Assembly: GCA_900770395.1 (NCBI GenBank)
Contig: CAAGKM010000015.1
Coordinates: 94,330-158,329 of the forward strand
Source: an uncultured Prevotella sp.
Lineage (GTDB): Bacteria; Bacteroidota; Bacteroidia; Bacteroidales; Bacteroidaceae
Length of the DNA: 64,000 bases
Direction: 5' to 3'
The translations under genes and the position numbers were made by a program. Position 1 is the stretch's first letter. The number at the start of each line of letters is the position of its first letter. The notes below the pieces were generated by a model, which saw only the letters and a list, made by a program, of their open reading frames with translations, searched no databases and was not told the DNA's origin. This document shows, piece by piece, positions 7,530 through 15,998 of this stretch.

Positions 7530-9011
7530 ATGACGAGACGACTATTTTATATCTTTATGATACTTGCCGCCGTTGTGGCATGCAGTGATGATGACGATTT
7601 CTCGGCATCAAGTGGTTATGTGCTTGCTCTTCCTGCCGATACAGTCAGGATGGATACCGTGTTCAGCAATGTTCCTTCGAGCACTTACAGCTTTTGGGTG
7701 CATAATCGTGGAGATAAGGGAGTACGTATATCGAGTGCCCGGCTGGAGCATGGCAACCAGAGTGGCTTCCGTGTGAATGTTGACGGTGTTTATCTTGACA
7801 ATGCCAACGGCAGCATAGCTCATGACTTTGAGGTGCGCAAGGGGGACAGTATTCGTGTATGGGTGGAATACACTCTGCGGGCTACAGGTAAGCCTGAGCC
7901 TCAGTCTGTTGACGATAATCTTTGTTTCAAGCTCGAGAGTGGAGTGGAGCAGAAGATAAATCTTTCGGCATGGGCTTGGGATGCCGACATGGTTGACAGT
8001 CTTATTGTGGCTGATGACATGACGATAGCGAGCAGCAAACCTTATGTGGTGCGCCGTGGTGTAAAGGTTGAGGAGGGCAGAACGCTCACCATTGCCGGCG
8101 GCACAATAATGTTCTTCCACGCTGATGCCGGGGTGGATGTTTATGGCCGTCTTGTCATTGACGGTAAGGCAGGCAACGAGGTGGTGATGCGTGGCGACCG
8201 TCTTGACCACATGTTCGACTATCTGCCTTACGACCGTGTGAGCGGTCAGTGGCGTGGTCTGCATTTCTTCGAAAGCTCTATGGACAACAGCATATCTTAC
8301 GCTGATATCCATAGTTGCAAGGATGCTATAGTGTGTGACTCTGCCGCCATTGACGACAACGCTCTGCGTATTGACATCAACCATACCACCATCCACAACT
8401 GCGAGGGGTACGGAGTTTTAGCATTCAATAGCAATATCGCAATCTCAAACACTCAGATAAGCAACACCTTTGGCGACTGCCTCGCTGTATATGGCGGCAA
8501 GTGCGATGTGATGTATACCACTCTTGCGCAGTTCTATCCATTTGACGCAAGGCGTGGAGTAGCTTTAAGGTTTGCCAATACCTATAACGGTTATGATTAT
8601 CCGCTCACAAATCTTAGCCTTACTAACAGTATTGTCACAGGCTATAGTGCTGATGAGCTTATGGGTGAGAGAGACACCGAGAATGAGGATTTGCCATTTG
8701 AGTATCGTTTCGCAAACACTCTGCTGCGTACTCCTGCTGTAACAGAGAAGGATGAGGAATATAAGAATTTCGTAGATGTGATATTTGAGTCGGAGGATGA
8801 TGATGTATTTGGCAAACAGCATTTTGCCAACATCGATGAGGACAATCTCTATTACGATTTCCACCTTAGCGGGAAGTCACCTCTTATAGGCAAGGCTGTG
8901 CCAATGGCAACATTCGTTGATGACCGTGAGGGTAATCCCCGCTCTGCCGATGCTCCTACGCTGGGATGCTATGAAATAGCGGTTCCTGTAAAAGACGATT
9001 CTGAGCAATAA
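7530..9011 (+). CDS. Surface lipoprotein with right-handed beta-helix domain
   Basis: 493 residues. The N-terminus is a lipoprotein signal with lipobox AVVAC (Cys18), followed at once by SDDDD, which matches the published Bacteroides lipoprotein surface-export signal. After an immunoglobulin-like N-terminal region, residues from about 165 show the rungs of a right-handed parallel beta-helix (hydrophobic strands separated by Asn/Asp/Gly turns, as in ISYADIHSCKDAI, INHTTIHNCEGYGVLA and ISNTQISNTFGDCLAVYG). Such folds often bind or cut polysaccharides, but no lyase or hydrolase catalytic set was recognised. It is a monocistronic unit ending in a bidirectional terminator. The function is unknown. 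Confidence 0.85.
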   Translation: MTRRLFYIFMILAAVVACSDDDDFSASSGYVLALPADTVRMDTVFSNVPSSTYSFWVHNRGDKGVRISSARLEHGNQSGFRVNVDGVYLDNANGSIAHDFEVRKGDSIRVWVEYTLRATGKPEPQSVDDNLCFKLESGVEQKINLSAWAWDADMVDSLIVADDMTIASSKPYVVRRGVKVEEGRTLTIAGGTIMFFHADAGVDVYGRLVIDGKAGNEVVMRGDRLDHMFDYLPYDRVSGQWRGLHFFESSMDNSISYADIHSCKDAIVCDSAAIDDNALRIDINHTTIHNCEGYGVLAFNSNIAISNTQISNTFGDCLAVYGGKCDVMYTTLAQFYPFDARRGVALRFANTYNGYDYPLTNLSLTNSIVTGYSADELMGERDTENEDLPFEYRFANTLLRTPAVTEKDEEYKNFVDVIFESEDDDVFGKQHFANIDEDNLYYDFHLSGKSPLIGKAVPMATFVDDREGNPRSADAPTLGCYEIAVPVKDDSEQ

Positions 9012-9056
9012 AAACAGTAAGTGGCTGCACCATTCGATGCAGCCGCTTACTGTTTT
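9011..9056. terminator. Bidirectional terminator
   Basis: Near-perfect 18-base stem from AAAACAGTAAG to CTTACTGTTTT with A-run and T-run on either side. It sits between the convergent beta-helix lipoprotein gene and the DUF1593 gene. Confidence 0.9.
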
Positions 9057-9102
9057 ATATATTCTTATTCTGTTATTTTCACATTCTCCGTCCTGAACGT
9101 GA

Positions 9103-10434
9103 CTATTTTCTCAACGCCTTGCTGTTGTCCTTTAGCCACGAGCATCTTTTACCCCAATCCTCAATGATTTCCTTGCGGAACTTGAAAATAGTGGCGGCAC
9201 CTTGATTGCCGTCATGGAAAAGCGCAGCGTCCGTCCTGTCCGACCACCATTGGGATCCCACCTTATAGTCGGTGTCGCGGTGCTTGCCGGGGAATGCGTT
9301 GTCGATGGTGATGAATCCCTTTTGCTCTGGGAATCCATTTATCTCAGATGTGATGGTATATGGTTGTGTGCCCGTTTTATATGTGCTGTATCTTACCATG
9401 TAATTACCGTTGCCCAGATAATATCCCCGCCAGTTTTGCTTGGCAATGTTGAGCGTGATGCACTCGTCGCCCACATTCAAGTTCTTGTTCACAGGACCTT
9501 TGACGTGCCACTCTATAATGGAATAAATCTGCGCCGTGTCCTTCGCAGTAGTAGTGTGGTGGAACACGCGGCGCGGAGTGTATGAATAGCGCTCAAAGCT
9601 TCCGCCCCACGATTCCTTCTCAGGATTGGCAGGGTCGCCGTCCATCATATACAGCAGTGATGGTGTGTCGCCAAGTTTCGGCTTTCCTTGCAGATAGTTG
9701 TAGAAGTCGGCTCCAAGATATCCGTTACCCTTTACATAGTGGTCATAGAATCCGCCGTTCCACTGGTCGGGCTTCTTATATTTCGCAATGAAACTCCTGT
9801 ATGTCGAGTTGTTCTCTATCATCCATATATCGGGAAAGTTCTCAATGATATATGTGTATGCGTTGATGCCCCACTTCTTGTTTGGACCTCCAATCCAGTA
9901 GATGCGTATCTTTGGGGCTATTTCCGGAGCGTCATGCAGTGCTTGCGCCACATCGTCGAGACATCCCCATACAAGGACATACAGAGGACGATGTGTCTGT
10001 TTGTTGGCACATCTCACAATCCATTCCGATCCCTCTGTTGGCTCTGCATATCCTGCAAACGGCACAGAACCGTGTCGTCCCTGCTTAGTGATTGAGCGCA
10101 GATACTCGGGCGAAGGATAATAGGTGTTGGGCAATTTCGCCTCGTTGTTGTGCTTCTTCAGGTTAGGCAGGTCTTGCTCATATATATCAATCATGCGCAG
10201 TATCTCGCTTTTATTTCCCTCACCGAACGACGGTGAGGAGATGAGTCCCTCACAGTCGAACTCATTACAATACAGCAGATAGTGCATCATCGACTGATTA
10301 TCGTCAGGGTCTGTGCCTCCGATGTCGGTGCTTATCAGGATGCGTGGTTTTTCTGTTACTGGCTGCTGGGCAAACACCATAGCCGGCAGCATTAATGCCG
10401 ATGTAATAAATGTTATTAATGTAGATTTGTTCAT
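9103..10434 (-). CDS. Secreted DUF1593 (nucleoside-hydrolase-like) protein
   Basis: 443 residues with a Sec signal peptide ending near MVFAQQ. The body starts PRILISTDIGGTDPDDNQSMMHYLLY, the calcium-binding aspartate cluster seen in DUF1593 and inosine-uridine nucleoside hydrolase relatives; further family features are VLVWGCLDDVAQAL and IYWIGGPNKKWG. The C-terminal third (about 300-443) looks like an accessory beta domain. Members are found near polysaccharide-use genes and are presumed periplasmic glycoside-cleaving enzymes, but the reaction is not established. It stands alone on the minus strand, convergent with the lipoprotein gene. Confidence 0.82.
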   Translation of the reverse strand: MNKSTLITFITSALMLPAMVFAQQPVTEKPRILISTDIGGTDPDDNQSMMHYLLYCNEFDCEGLISSPSFGEGNKSEILRMIDIYEQDLPNLKKHNNEAKLPNTYYPSPEYLRSITKQGRHGSVPFAGYAEPTEGSEWIVRCANKQTHRPLYVLVWGCLDDVAQALHDAPEIAPKIRIYWIGGPNKKWGINAYTYIIENFPDIWMIENNSTYRSFIAKYKKPDQWNGGFYDHYVKGNGYLGADFYNYLQGKPKLGDTPSLLYMMDGDPANPEKESWGGSFERYSYTPRRVFHHTTTAKDTAQIYSIIEWHVKGPVNKNLNVGDECITLNIAKQNWRGYYLGNGNYMVRYSTYKTGTQPYTITSEINGFPEQKGFITIDNAFPGKHRDTDYKVGSQWWSDRTDAALFHDGNQGAATIFKFRKEIIEDWGKRCSWLKDNSKALRK

Positions 10435-10474
10435 AATAGTTTGTTTATTTATTGTTTCACTGTATGATTGATAC

Positions 10475-10514
10475 GCAGAAATCCCACTCTCCGTGGGGAC
10501 AGTGGGATTCTGTT
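10475..10514 (-). terminator. Terminator after rpmA
   Basis: Stem AATCCCACT (10480-10488) / AGTGGGATT (10501-10509), extended by CAG/CTG outside, just downstream of rpmA in the direction of transcription. Confidence 0.65.
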
Positions 10515-10551
10515 GTTTGTTTGGAATAAATTTTTCTTTTATGAAAAAATG

Positions 10552-10821
10552 TTAGGCTTCTGCCTCTGTTGCAGGGATTACAGACACAACGCTCTTGTCC
10601 TTGCGGCCCTTGTGGAAGTTTACAACTCCATCAACGAGTGCATAAAGAGTGTCATCCTTACCGATACCTACATTCTTGCCAGGGTTGTGGCGAGTACCGC
10701 GCTGGCGAACGATAACGTTGCCTGCAACACATGCCTGACCACCCCAAATCTTAACGCCTAATCTTTGTGAAGCGCTTTCGCGTCCGTTCTTCGAACTACC
10801 TACACCTTTTTTATGTGCCAT
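10552..10821 (-). CDS. rpmA: 50S ribosomal protein L27
   Basis: 89-residue bL27. It begins MAHKKGVGSSKNGRES without the Firmicutes-type cleaved extension, followed by GVKIWGGQ, VRQRGTRHNPG and GVVNFHKG, all typical of the family. It sits at the peptidyl-transferase centre of the large ribosomal subunit. It follows rplU by 19 bases in the usual rplU-rpmA pair and is followed by a hairpin terminator. Confidence 0.97.
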   Translation of the reverse strand: MAHKKGVGSSKNGRESASQRLGVKIWGGQACVAGNVIVRQRGTRHNPGKNVGIGKDDTLYALVDGVVNFHKGRKDKSVVSVIPATEAEA

Positions 10822-10840
10822 TTCTTAGTCCTCCTAATTT

Positions 10841-11158
10841 TTAAGCGATTACTTGTTTAATCTCAATCTCTGTGAACTGCTCACGGTGACCGTTCTTCTT
10901 GCGATAGTCCTTGCGGCGCTTCATCTTGAACACGATTACCTTGTCACCCTTCACCAGTGGGTGAAGTACTTCACATACTACCTTTGCACCTTCTACGGTT
11001 GGTGCACCTACCTGGACTGCTCCCTCATTGTCAATGAGCAATACCTTCTCAAATTCAACAGTCTGGCCTGCCTCTGCATCCTTGATGTGGTGAACAAAGA
11101 GCTTCTTGCCCTGCTCAGCCTTAAACTGCTGACCGTTAATCTCTACGATTGCGTACAT
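10841..11158 (-). CDS. rplU: 50S ribosomal protein L21
   Basis: 105-residue bL21, an early 23S rRNA-binding large-subunit protein. It starts MYAIVEINGQQFKAEQG and carries the basic stretch KMKRRKDYRKKNGHR, the family signature region. First gene of the rplU-rpmA operon. A structured leader of about 80 nucleotides separates it from a TACCTTTG promoter box. Confidence 0.97.
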   Translation of the reverse strand: MYAIVEINGQQFKAEQGKKLFVHHIKDAEAGQTVEFEKVLLIDNEGAVQVGAPTVEGAKVVCEVLHPLVKGDKVIVFKMKRRKDYRKKNGHREQFTEIEIKQVIA

Positions 11159-11196
11159 TTTTTATTAATTATTTAAACGGGTTTTTCCGCTGGGCG

Positions 11197-11212
11197 GCTG
11201 GCTCATGCCAGC
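11197..11212 (-). promoter_or_regulatory. Hairpin in the rplU leader
   Basis: GCTGGC-TCAT-GCCAGC gives a six-pair GC stem with a four-base loop inside the 5' leader of rplU-rpmA. It could be an autoregulatory element for a ribosomal protein; no known leader family was recognised. Confidence 0.5.
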
Positions 11213-11246
11213 TCTTCACTGAGCCTCCACGGATTCAAATCGGCTG

Positions 11247-11254
11247 CAAAGGTA
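11247..11254 (-). promoter_or_regulatory. -7 box of rplU-rpmA promoter
   Basis: CAAAGGTA on the plus strand, i.e. TACCTTTG toward rplU. The -33 box is not a clean TTTG. Confidence 0.6.
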
Positions 11255-11314
11255 ATACTTTTTCTTTGAAAAAACACATTACCCAGGTATAAACCTATGA
11301 AAGTTTATGTTTAT

Positions 11315-12358
11315 TTAACTAATATGCATGTTGCGCAGTGCGCTGAGCAGCTTCATGTTTTCCGACCGTGTGCCAACTGTTATTCGCAAACAGTTGTTGC
11401 ATAGGGTGACGTTGGTGCGGTTGCGCACGATAATTCCGTTGTCCACAAGATAGTCGTAAATGCCAGTGGCGTCTGTCATTTTGGCAAGGAAGAAGTTTGC
11501 GTCAGTAGGGTATACCTCCTCGCATGCAGGTAATAGACGGAATGCCTCAATCACTCTGTCGCGCTCCATGATGAGAGTGTGTACCCACGAGTCAACCTGA
11601 TACGGGTCCTGAAGTATCTCAAGAGCTTTCTGCTGTGCGAGGATATTCACGTTGTAGGGGTATTTCACCTTATTAAAAATATTGATAATCTCCTTTGATG
11701 CGAAAGCCATACCAAGGCGCAGTCCCGCGCATGCCCATGCCTTGCTCATAGTGTTAAGTACAATGAGATTTGGATGGTTTATCAGCTCTGTGCGTATAGG
11801 CTGTATCTGTGTGAAGTCACCGTAAGCCTCGTCAACCACCATAAGTGCCTCAAACGAGCTGATGATTTTTATCATGGCGTCTCGGTCGAGATTATTGCCT
11901 GTCGGGTTGTTTGGCGAGCATAGCCATATTATCTTTGTGTTGTCATCACAGGCGGCAAGTACGGCATCGGCATCAAGCTGGTATTTATCATCGAGCAGCA
12001 CTGTGCGGTACTCCACATCGTTGATGTCGGCACATACGCGGTACATGCCGTATGTAGGTTCTATTGCCACCACGTTGTCCTTACCAGGATTGGTGAAGCA
12101 ACGGTAAACCAGGTCTATCGCCTCGTCGCTGCCGTTACCGAGGAATATGTTTTCAGCAGGCACTCCCTTTATTGCGCTTATTCTTGCTTTCAGCTCCAGC
12201 TGCAACGGGTCAGGATAGCGGTTGAATGGTGCGTTGTAGGGATTCTCGTTGGCATCGAGAAACACTGATGCCTCCTTGCCGCTGTACTCATTGCGGGCAC
12301 AGCTGTAGGGTGCGAGATTCCAAATGTTTGGGCGTGTCAGCTCCTTTAGCGGTTTCAT
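11315..12358 (-). CDS. hisC: Histidinol-phosphate aminotransferase
   Basis: 347-residue fold-type I pyridoxal-phosphate aminotransferase acting on imidazole-acetol phosphate in histidine synthesis. Visible features: FLDANENPYNAP near the N-terminus, FLGNGSDEAIDL, WLCSPNNPTGN (cofactor region), VVDEAYGDF, the lysine motif NTMSKAWACAGLRLG, and VRNRTN. Third gene of hisG-hisD-hisC. A 100-base gap holding a 9-base satellite separates it from hisD. No hisB follows; the rplU operon comes next. Confidence 0.95.
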   Translation of the reverse strand: MKPLKELTRPNIWNLAPYSCARNEYSGKEASVFLDANENPYNAPFNRYPDPLQLELKARISAIKGVPAENIFLGNGSDEAIDLVYRCFTNPGKDNVVAIEPTYGMYRVCADINDVEYRTVLLDDKYQLDADAVLAACDDNTKIIWLCSPNNPTGNNLDRDAMIKIISSFEALMVVDEAYGDFTQIQPIRTELINHPNLIVLNTMSKAWACAGLRLGMAFASKEIINIFNKVKYPYNVNILAQQKALEILQDPYQVDSWVHTLIMERDRVIEAFRLLPACEEVYPTDANFFLAKMTDATGIYDYLVDNGIIVRNRTNVTLCNNCLRITVGTRSENMKLLSALRNMHIS

Positions 12359-12398
12359 TATTTATTTTCTTTATTTACTAAACGGTTGTCTTTGATTT

Positions 12399-12452
12399 TT
12401 GTCTGACTTGTCTGACTTGTCTGACCAGTCGGACAAGTCAGACTGGTCAGAG
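12399..12452. repeat. 9-base satellite with internal palindrome (hisD-hisC gap)
   Basis: Three exact TTGTCTGAC units (12399-12425) followed by three diverged 9-base units. CTGACCAGTC (12421-12430) and GACTGGTCAG (12441-12450) form a perfect 10-base inverted repeat, so the hisD-hisC mRNA could fold here. Confidence 0.75.
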
Positions 12453-12458
12453 CTCTCT

Positions 12459-13751
12459 TTATTCTTCTTTTTCCACATCCTTCAACCTTACGGTCATCGC
12501 ATTCTTGTGAGCATCAAGATGTTCTGCGGCAGCCATCAGCTCCACAGCATGTCCGATACGGCAAACGCCCTCGGCTGTGAGATGCTGGAAGGTTACCTTA
12601 CGGCAGTAGCTGTCGAGGTTCACGCCATTATATGCTGTGGCATAACCATGTGTGGGCAGGGTGTGATTGGTGCCACTGGCATAGTCACCAGCGCTTTCGC
12701 ATGCATATTGTCCCAGGAACACTGAGCCGGCATTTATCACCTGCTCAGCCATCTCCATATAGTTGGAGGTCTGTATAATGAGATGCTCTGGGGCATACGC
12801 ATTGCTTATCGCCATTGCCTCGTCAAGAGTATTCACCAGCACCATGCGGCTGTTGTCGAGACTCTTTGCCGCCATGTCCTTGCGTGGCAGCTGCTCAAGT
12901 TGCAGTGCTATCTCCTTTTGTACATTGTCGAGGATTGTCTCGCTCGTTGTTATTAGCAACACCTGTGAGTCGATACCGTGCTCTGCCTGTGACAACAGAT
13001 CGGCTGCAATGTATCGTGGATTGGCAGTGTCATCAGCAATGACGCATACTTCCGACGGACCTGCAGGCATGTCGATTGCCACATCGTGCAGACTCACCTG
13101 CTGTTTGGCTGCCATCACATACTGGTTGCCCGGACCGAATATCTTGAACACCTTTGGCACAGACTCCGTGCCGTAAGCCATTGCGCCTATTGCCTGCACA
13201 CCGCCTGCCTTGAATATCTTGTTTACTCCTGCCACGTGGGCCGCTACGAGAATAGCGGGATTCACCTTACCTTCTGCTGATGGCGGCGTACACAGTACAA
13301 TCTCCTTGCAGCCCGCAATCTTGGCAGGTGTGGCAAGCATGAGCACGGTGCTGAACAGCGGTGCCGTGCCTCCAGGGATATATAGTCCAACCTTCTCAAT
13401 GGCAACACTCTTCTGCCAGCATTCCACTCCCGGCTGTGTCTCCACCCGGCATCCGTCGAAATGCTGTGCTGCATGAAAGGCATGTATGTTGTGGTGGGCA
13501 AGACGGATAGCGTCAGCCAACTCTGGCGACACGCTATTCATAGCCTCGCTTATCTCCTCGTCGGTTACGGCAAGGCTGTCAAGCCTCACGTGGTCGAACT
13601 TCTCCTCATACTCCTTTACCGCCTCGTCGCCTCGCTGGCGTATGTCGGCAAGAACCGAGCTTACAGTGGCATTGAGCTGTGACACGTCTATATGTGGACG
13701 CTCGCATATGTCCTGCCATTCGTCGGTTGACGGATACCTGATTATTCTCAT
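12459..13751 (-). CDS. hisD: Histidinol dehydrogenase
   Basis: 430-residue zinc enzyme oxidising histidinol to histidine in two NAD-dependent steps. Visible are VGLYIPGGTAPLFSTVLM, IYGPG-like region IFGPGNQYV, DMPAGPSEV, LLSQAEHGIDSQ and the C-terminal zinc region SAGDYASGTNHTLPTHGYA. The start MRIIRYPSTDEW was chosen: the frame is open 75 codons further upstream, but that stretch overlaps the end of hisG, has no family similarity, and homologs start here. Second gene of hisGDC, 50 bases after hisG. Confidence 0.95.
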   Translation of the reverse strand: MRIIRYPSTDEWQDICERPHIDVSQLNATVSSVLADIRQRGDEAVKEYEEKFDHVRLDSLAVTDEEISEAMNSVSPELADAIRLAHHNIHAFHAAQHFDGCRVETQPGVECWQKSVAIEKVGLYIPGGTAPLFSTVLMLATPAKIAGCKEIVLCTPPSAEGKVNPAILVAAHVAGVNKIFKAGGVQAIGAMAYGTESVPKVFKIFGPGNQYVMAAKQQVSLHDVAIDMPAGPSEVCVIADDTANPRYIAADLLSQAEHGIDSQVLLITTSETILDNVQKEIALQLEQLPRKDMAAKSLDNSRMVLVNTLDEAMAISNAYAPEHLIIQTSNYMEMAEQVINAGSVFLGQYACESAGDYASGTNHTLPTHGYATAYNGVNLDSYCRKVTFQHLTAEGVCRIGHAVELMAAAEHLDAHKNAMTVRLKDVEKEE

Positions 13752-13801
13752 TTTTCTGTGGTTATATATAATATTAAAAAGGTGTGCTCCACCTTGATTG
13801 T

Positions 13802-14653
13802 TTACAATATCATTTTCTCGATTGGGGTCACGAGGATGCCTTGAGCTCCTAATTCCTTGAGCTTGCCTATGATTTCCCAGAAACGCTTCTGGTCGAGCAC
13901 TGCGTGGATTGAGCACCACTCCTCGTCGGCAAGTGGAATTATTGTGGGACTTTTCAGACCGGGCAGCACGCTGCATATTTCCTCAAGTTTTGCCTTGGGA
14001 GCGTTCATGCGCACATATTTTTTGTCCTCAGCCTGACGTACGGCGGCAAAGCGGAAGAGCATCTCCTGCAAGATGGCGCGCTTGTTGGCATCCATCTGCT
14101 TGTTGCCTATGAGGAGCGCCTCGCTCTGCATCACAATCTCCACCTCGCGCAGGTTGTTGCTTACAAGTGTGCTGCCGCTGCTCACGATGTCGAAGATACC
14201 GTCGGCAAGACCAATGCCCGGACTTATCTCCACACTGCCTGTTATTACGTGTATCTCGGCTTTGATTCCGTGTTTGTCAAGAAACGCATGCAGAATGGCA
14301 GGGTAGGATGTGGCTATTTTCTTGCCGTTGAACCATTCCACACCTGGATAATCAATGTCCTTAGGAATAGCTAATGACAAACGGCATTTGCTGAAACCGA
14401 GACGGTCTACAATCTCAGCGTCCTCACCACGCTCTACAAACTCATTTTCGCCGACTACTCCAAGGTCGGCAACACCACTGGCGACGCTCTGTGGTATATC
14501 GTCGTCACGGAGATAAAGTACTTCTAAGGGGAAGTTAGGTGATTGAACTAACAGGGTGCGTTTCGACGCGCTGATTTTGATGTCGGCCTCGGCCAGGAGA
14601 TTCATAGTGTCATCGTGAAGACGACCTTTTGATTGTACTGCTATGCGTAACAT
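13802..14653 (-). CDS. hisG: ATP phosphoribosyltransferase, long form
   Basis: 283-residue enzyme joining ATP and PRPP, the committed step of histidine synthesis. It begins MLRIAVQSKGRLHDDT and contains GVADLGVVGENE, TSYPAILHAFLDKH, SVEISPGIGLADGIFDIVSSGSTL and a C-terminal ACT-like histidine-feedback domain (about 210-283; SPTIIPLADEEWCSIHAV). This is the HisZ-independent homohexameric long form. First gene of hisGDC with its own promoter; no attenuator or histidine-rich leader peptide was seen. Confidence 0.96.
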   Translation of the reverse strand: MLRIAVQSKGRLHDDTMNLLAEADIKISASKRTLLVQSPNFPLEVLYLRDDDIPQSVASGVADLGVVGENEFVERGEDAEIVDRLGFSKCRLSLAIPKDIDYPGVEWFNGKKIATSYPAILHAFLDKHGIKAEIHVITGSVEISPGIGLADGIFDIVSSGSTLVSNNLREVEIVMQSEALLIGNKQMDANKRAILQEMLFRFAAVRQAEDKKYVRMNAPKAKLEEICSVLPGLKSPTIIPLADEEWCSIHAVLDQKRFWEIIGKLKELGAQGILVTPIEKMIL

Positions 14654-14693
14654 TTTGTGTCTTGTAAATCTTTATTAACTTTAAAATCCAGTG

Positions 14694-14724
14694 CAAAGTT
14701 AGTCATTTTTTTGGTATCATGCAA
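14694..14724 (-). promoter_or_regulatory. Promoter of hisGDC
   Basis: Toward hisG: TTGC (14721-14724), 19-base spacer, TAACTTTG (14694-14701). It overlaps the divergent promoter of the transglycosylase gene. Confidence 0.65.
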
Positions 14725-14741
14725 GAAAATGTGTACTTTTG
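14710..14741 (+). promoter_or_regulatory. Promoter of lytic transglycosylase gene
   Basis: TTTG at 14710-14713, 20-base spacer, TACTTTTG at 14734-14741. Its -33 box lies within the spacer of the divergent hisG promoter. Confidence 0.75.
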
Positions 14742-14786
14742 CACTCAATTTTGTAATTAAATAAGGAAAAAATACGGAAATATAAT

Positions 14787-15989
14787 ATGCAAACAGCTTT
14801 AAAACTGTTGTTTTTTATCATAATGGCTATTGCCACCTCATGTTCTGGCAGGCGTGAGCCTGAAGTAACACCATGGGGGGAGGTTATTGCAGACACTATT
14901 ATAGACGATGGCTGTTTCGATCTCGATGACGTGGTGGCAAACGGTGAGCTTATTGCTCTCACACTCAACGGTCCTGAGTCGTATTACCTCTATCACGGCA
15001 AGCCGTTAGGACTGCAATATATGATGTGTCAGAAGTTTGCCGACCATATAAATGTGATGCTCCGCATGGAGGTGTGCCGTGACACGTTGGAGATGCTGCG
15101 ACGGCTTATTAACGGCGATGCTGACATGATAGCGTGCCGCTTGCCGAGAAAGGGACTTGCATTCTCTGCAGACAGTCTGAAAATGCTGGAGTTTACAAAA
15201 GTGGGAAGTGACAGCACCGGAGGATACTGGGTGATGATGAAGGATAACGATGAGATGGTGAAGGAGGTAAACAAATGGTATAAGCCCACATTGCCGGCAG
15301 AGGTGAAGAAGGAGGAGGCATATCTGCTTGGAGCAGGAAGCGTGAGACGTCATGTTTTCTCGCCTATGCTCGACAGAAAGGGTGGTATAATCTCACGCTA
15401 TGACCATCTGTTTATGCGCCATAGCCGCTCAATACGCTGGGACTGGCGGCTGATGGCTGCCCAGTGTTATCAGGAGTCAACGTTCGACCCAAATGCGAAG
15501 TCGTGGGCTGGTGCCTGCGGACTTATGCAGATTATGCCTGGCACAGCCGATATTTTAGGCTTGCCGCGCTCTAAGATGTTCGATCCTGAGAGTAATATTG
15601 AGGCTGCTGCACGCTTCCTTGGACAGCTTGACCGTAAGTTCAGCGACATCGGCGACCGACAGGAACGCATAAACTTTATTCTTGCAAGCTATAATGGAGG
15701 TCCTCACCATGTGCGTGATGCCATGGCACTGGCACGCCGCGACGGGCGCAATGCTAATCGCTGGCGTGAGGTGGCACCATATATTTTAAAGCTTTCTGCC
15801 CCGCAATATTATCGTGACCCGATTGTGAAAAACGGATATATGCGAGGCTCTGAGACTGTGGACTATGTGGACAGGATACGCAGCCGTTGGGCATCATACC
15901 GTGGAGTTAGGACTCCACGTATTGGCTCTTCACAGGTTATTGCGCCACAGAGGGCAAAGCGTCATAAAAAGAAATATACTGTGGAATAG
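14787..15989 (+). CDS. Membrane-bound lytic murein transglycosylase, MltF-like lipoprotein
   Basis: 400 residues: a lipoprotein signal (ATSC, Cys19), a periplasmic solute-binding-like domain (about 45-180), then a lysozyme-like SLT domain with the catalytic glutamate Glu230 in AAQCYQESTFDP, followed by AGACGLMQIMPGTA and ILASYNGGPHHVRDA. The two-domain order is that of MltF. It cleaves peptidoglycan glycan strands to 1,6-anhydro products during wall turnover. The C-terminus is very basic (RAKRHKKKYT). Transcribed alone, divergent from hisG and convergent with the kinase fusion, 9 bases between stops. Confidence 0.88.
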   Translation: MQTALKLLFFIIMAIATSCSGRREPEVTPWGEVIADTIIDDGCFDLDDVVANGELIALTLNGPESYYLYHGKPLGLQYMMCQKFADHINVMLRMEVCRDTLEMLRRLINGDADMIACRLPRKGLAFSADSLKMLEFTKVGSDSTGGYWVMMKDNDEMVKEVNKWYKPTLPAEVKKEEAYLLGAGSVRRHVFSPMLDRKGGIISRYDHLFMRHSRSIRWDWRLMAAQCYQESTFDPNAKSWAGACGLMQIMPGTADILGLPRSKMFDPESNIEAAARFLGQLDRKFSDIGDRQERINFILASYNGGPHHVRDAMALARRDGRNANRWREVAPYILKLSAPQYYRDPIVKNGYMRGSETVDYVDRIRSRWASYRGVRTPRIGSSQVIAPQRAKRHKKKYTVE

Positions 15990-15998
15990 GTCTCGTTT

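Noticed and set aside
7608..8396. 262-codon minus-strand open frame inside the beta-helix lipoprotein gene
   Set aside because: Antisense shadow of a gene with signal peptide, lipobox and promoter-terminator context.
13752..13976. 75-codon N-terminal extension of hisD
   Set aside because: Overlaps the end of hisG, lacks homology, and the family start is at 13751.
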